Positions 4,427 to 5,487 of a stretch of DNA of 5,487 bases are shown here, in pieces (within the stretch, counting starts at the first letter, position 1; each line of letters begins with the position of its first letter). The DNA is taken from the NCBI GenBank assembly GCA_937888925.1, contig CALARM010000505.1, positions 1 to 5,487 of the forward strand, given 5' to 3'. A program made the translations under genes and the position numbers. The notes under the pieces were generated by a model. That model searched no databases and had not been told where the DNA came from. It saw only the letters and a program-made list of their open reading frames with translations. The stretch comes from an uncultured Synergistia bacterium (lineage in GTDB: Bacteria; Eremiobacterota; SpSt-956; JAKJGF01).

Positions 4427-5487
4427 CTATGCCCCTTTAATTCTTTCCAGTTCTTTCCCGATATTCTGGGCATAATTATCATTACCCTGTTCTTCTGCCA
4501 GCGCAAGGGCAATTTCAAGATGTTTTATAGATTCTTCCTTATTATCCTGTTTTTCATATAGAAGTCCAAGATTTCCATAGGCCTGAATTAATTTTTGATC
4601 CAGTTCTATAGCCTTTTTATAGGAAGAAATAGCTTCATCCAGTTTGTTCAGATCCGTATAACTGAGGCCAAGGTTGAAATGAGCTTCCGCATAATCAGGG
4701 TTAATTTCAAGGGCTTTGAGCCATTCTTCTATGGCATCTTCAGTCTGCCCTTTTCTTGCATAAACTATACCAAGATTGTTATGGGCATACATATCCTGAG
4801 GATCTATTTCTATAGCTTTTTTATATTCTTCTGCTGCCAGTTCCAGTTTATCCAGATATGTATAGGCAAGTCCGAGATTATTGTGGGCATAAGCATCGTT
4901 TTCATTGATTACTATAGCTTTTTTATATTCTTCAATTGCAAGTTCCAGTTTACCCTGGTAGGTGTAAGCAAGACCGAGATTGTTGTGAGCATATATGTCG
5001 TCAGGATCAATTTCTATGGCTTTCTTATATTCTTCTACGGCAAGTTCCAGTTTGCCTGAACGGGCATAGGCTATACCGAGATTGTTGTGGGCATATACAT
5101 CGGTCGGTTCTATTTCCAGTGCCTGTTTGAACTGTTCTATTGCTTCATCTATTCTGTTCTGGCATGTATAGGCAAAGCCAAGATTGTTGTGGGCATATAC
5201 GTCTTTCTGGTTGATCTCCAGTGCCTTTTTGTAGCATTCTATTGCCAGATCCAGTTTTCCCGCTCTTGAATAGGCTATACCCAGGTTATTATGGGCATAA
5301 AGATCGCCGGGAGCTATTTCTATGGCTTTTTTGAATTCTTTAATAGCAAGCCCCAGTTTATTGATCTTTACATAGGCTCTTCCAAGATTATTATGAACAT
5401 ATACATCATTGGGATTCATTTTCAGAGCAATTTTATATTCCTGTATTGCCTGTTCGATATCACCTATTCTTGCATAGGCTATACCGA
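4427..5487 (-). CDS. Tetratricopeptide (TPR) repeat protein, C-terminal part (start beyond the right edge)
   Basis: The reading frame stays open to the right edge, giving 352 residues without the N-terminus; a Met at 5419 is inside a repeat and is not the start. The visible part is an unbroken array of 34-residue TPRs: one partial unit, eight full units and a divergent last one, then a capping helix ending ELERIKGA. Units follow YAHNNLGxAYxxxGKLELAIEEYKKAIEIDP, showing the TPR pattern of small and bulky residues (N-LG-AY, A-Y-A). Such arrays form a superhelix that binds peptides or partner proteins. The function cannot be stated: no enzymatic domain, signal peptide or membrane segment is in view, though any could lie in the missing N-terminus. 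At the DNA level the units recur every 102 bases with strong similarity, suggesting recent internal duplication or selection for uniform repeats. Confidence 0.9.
   Translation of the reverse strand, partial: GIAYARIGDIEQAIQEYKIALKMNPNDVYVHNNLGRAYVKINKLGLAIKEFKKAIEIAPGDLYAHNNLGIAYSRAGKLDLAIECYKKALEINQKDVYAHNNLGFAYTCQNRIDEAIEQFKQALEIEPTDVYAHNNLGIAYARSGKLELAVEEYKKAIEIDPDDIYAHNNLGLAYTYQGKLELAIEEYKKAIVINENDAYAHNNLGLAYTYLDKLELAAEEYKKAIEIDPQDMYAHNNLGIVYARKGQTEDAIEEWLKALEINPDYAEAHFNLGLSYTDLNKLDEAISSYKKAIELDQKLIQAYGNLGLLYEKQDNKEESIKHLEIALALAEEQGNDNYAQNIGKELERIKGA
4473..5487 (-). repeat. 102-base coding tandem repeat (TPR units)
   Basis: The segment coding for AHNNLG recurs every 102 bases, for example near 4776, 4878, 4980, 5082, 5184, 5286 and 5388, as a near-identical stretch of about 15 bases. 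The central units are most alike; the last two towards the C-terminus diverge. Such repeats can change copy number by recombination and can cause assembly collapse. Confidence 0.85.

Noticed and set aside
4595..5269. Plus-strand open frames opposite the TPR gene
   Set aside because: They are antisense shadows of the repeat-coding strand with low-complexity, Phe/Ile-rich translations and no ribosome-binding sites.
5417..5419. ATG at 5419 as the start of the TPR protein
   Set aside because: The frame stays open upstream and codes another TPR unit (GIAYARIGDIEQAI), so this Met is internal.

Overview
This is a low-GC bacterial window. Three things point towards a Firmicutes/Clostridia-like organism, or another phylum that makes ribosomal protein L27 with a cleavable N-terminal extension. 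The L27 begins LDLQLF before AHKKG, rel and dtd are adjacent as in Bacillus, and Shine-Dalgarno sites are strong. The phylum cannot be fixed from this sequence.

Layout: a divergent pair occupies the left half. On the minus strand rpmA (bL27) is followed by the start of obg, which runs off the left edge, with a terminator-like hairpin between them. On the plus strand rel (bifunctional (p)ppGpp synthetase/hydrolase) is followed by dtd (D-aminoacyl-tRNA deacylase). A tRNA-Ala with anticodon CGC lies convergent to dtd, with a consensus promoter. A small single-pass membrane protein of unknown function follows on the plus strand and ends at a strong bidirectional terminator. That terminator is shared with a long TPR-repeat protein on the minus strand, whose start lies beyond the right edge. 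rel, obg and L27 link the stringent response to ribosome assembly; dtd proofreads aminoacyl-tRNAs, including tRNA-Ala.

The most unusual content is between the genes. Both spacers flanking rel carry arrays of a 7-base repeat (consensus near GTRAYNN) pointing inwards from two sides. In the rel 5' leader the arms are 31 bases each and would form one long RNA stem starting at about the predicted transcription start and ending 7 bases before the Shine-Dalgarno site. The copy in the rel-dtd spacer is more degenerate and has a GC-rich centre. Separately, the rpmA ribosome-binding site lies 32 bases from the ATG, but a perfect 7-bp hairpin in between would bring it to 9 bases if folded. No wholly new multi-gene system is visible; the novelty candidates are these repeat and RNA-structure elements.
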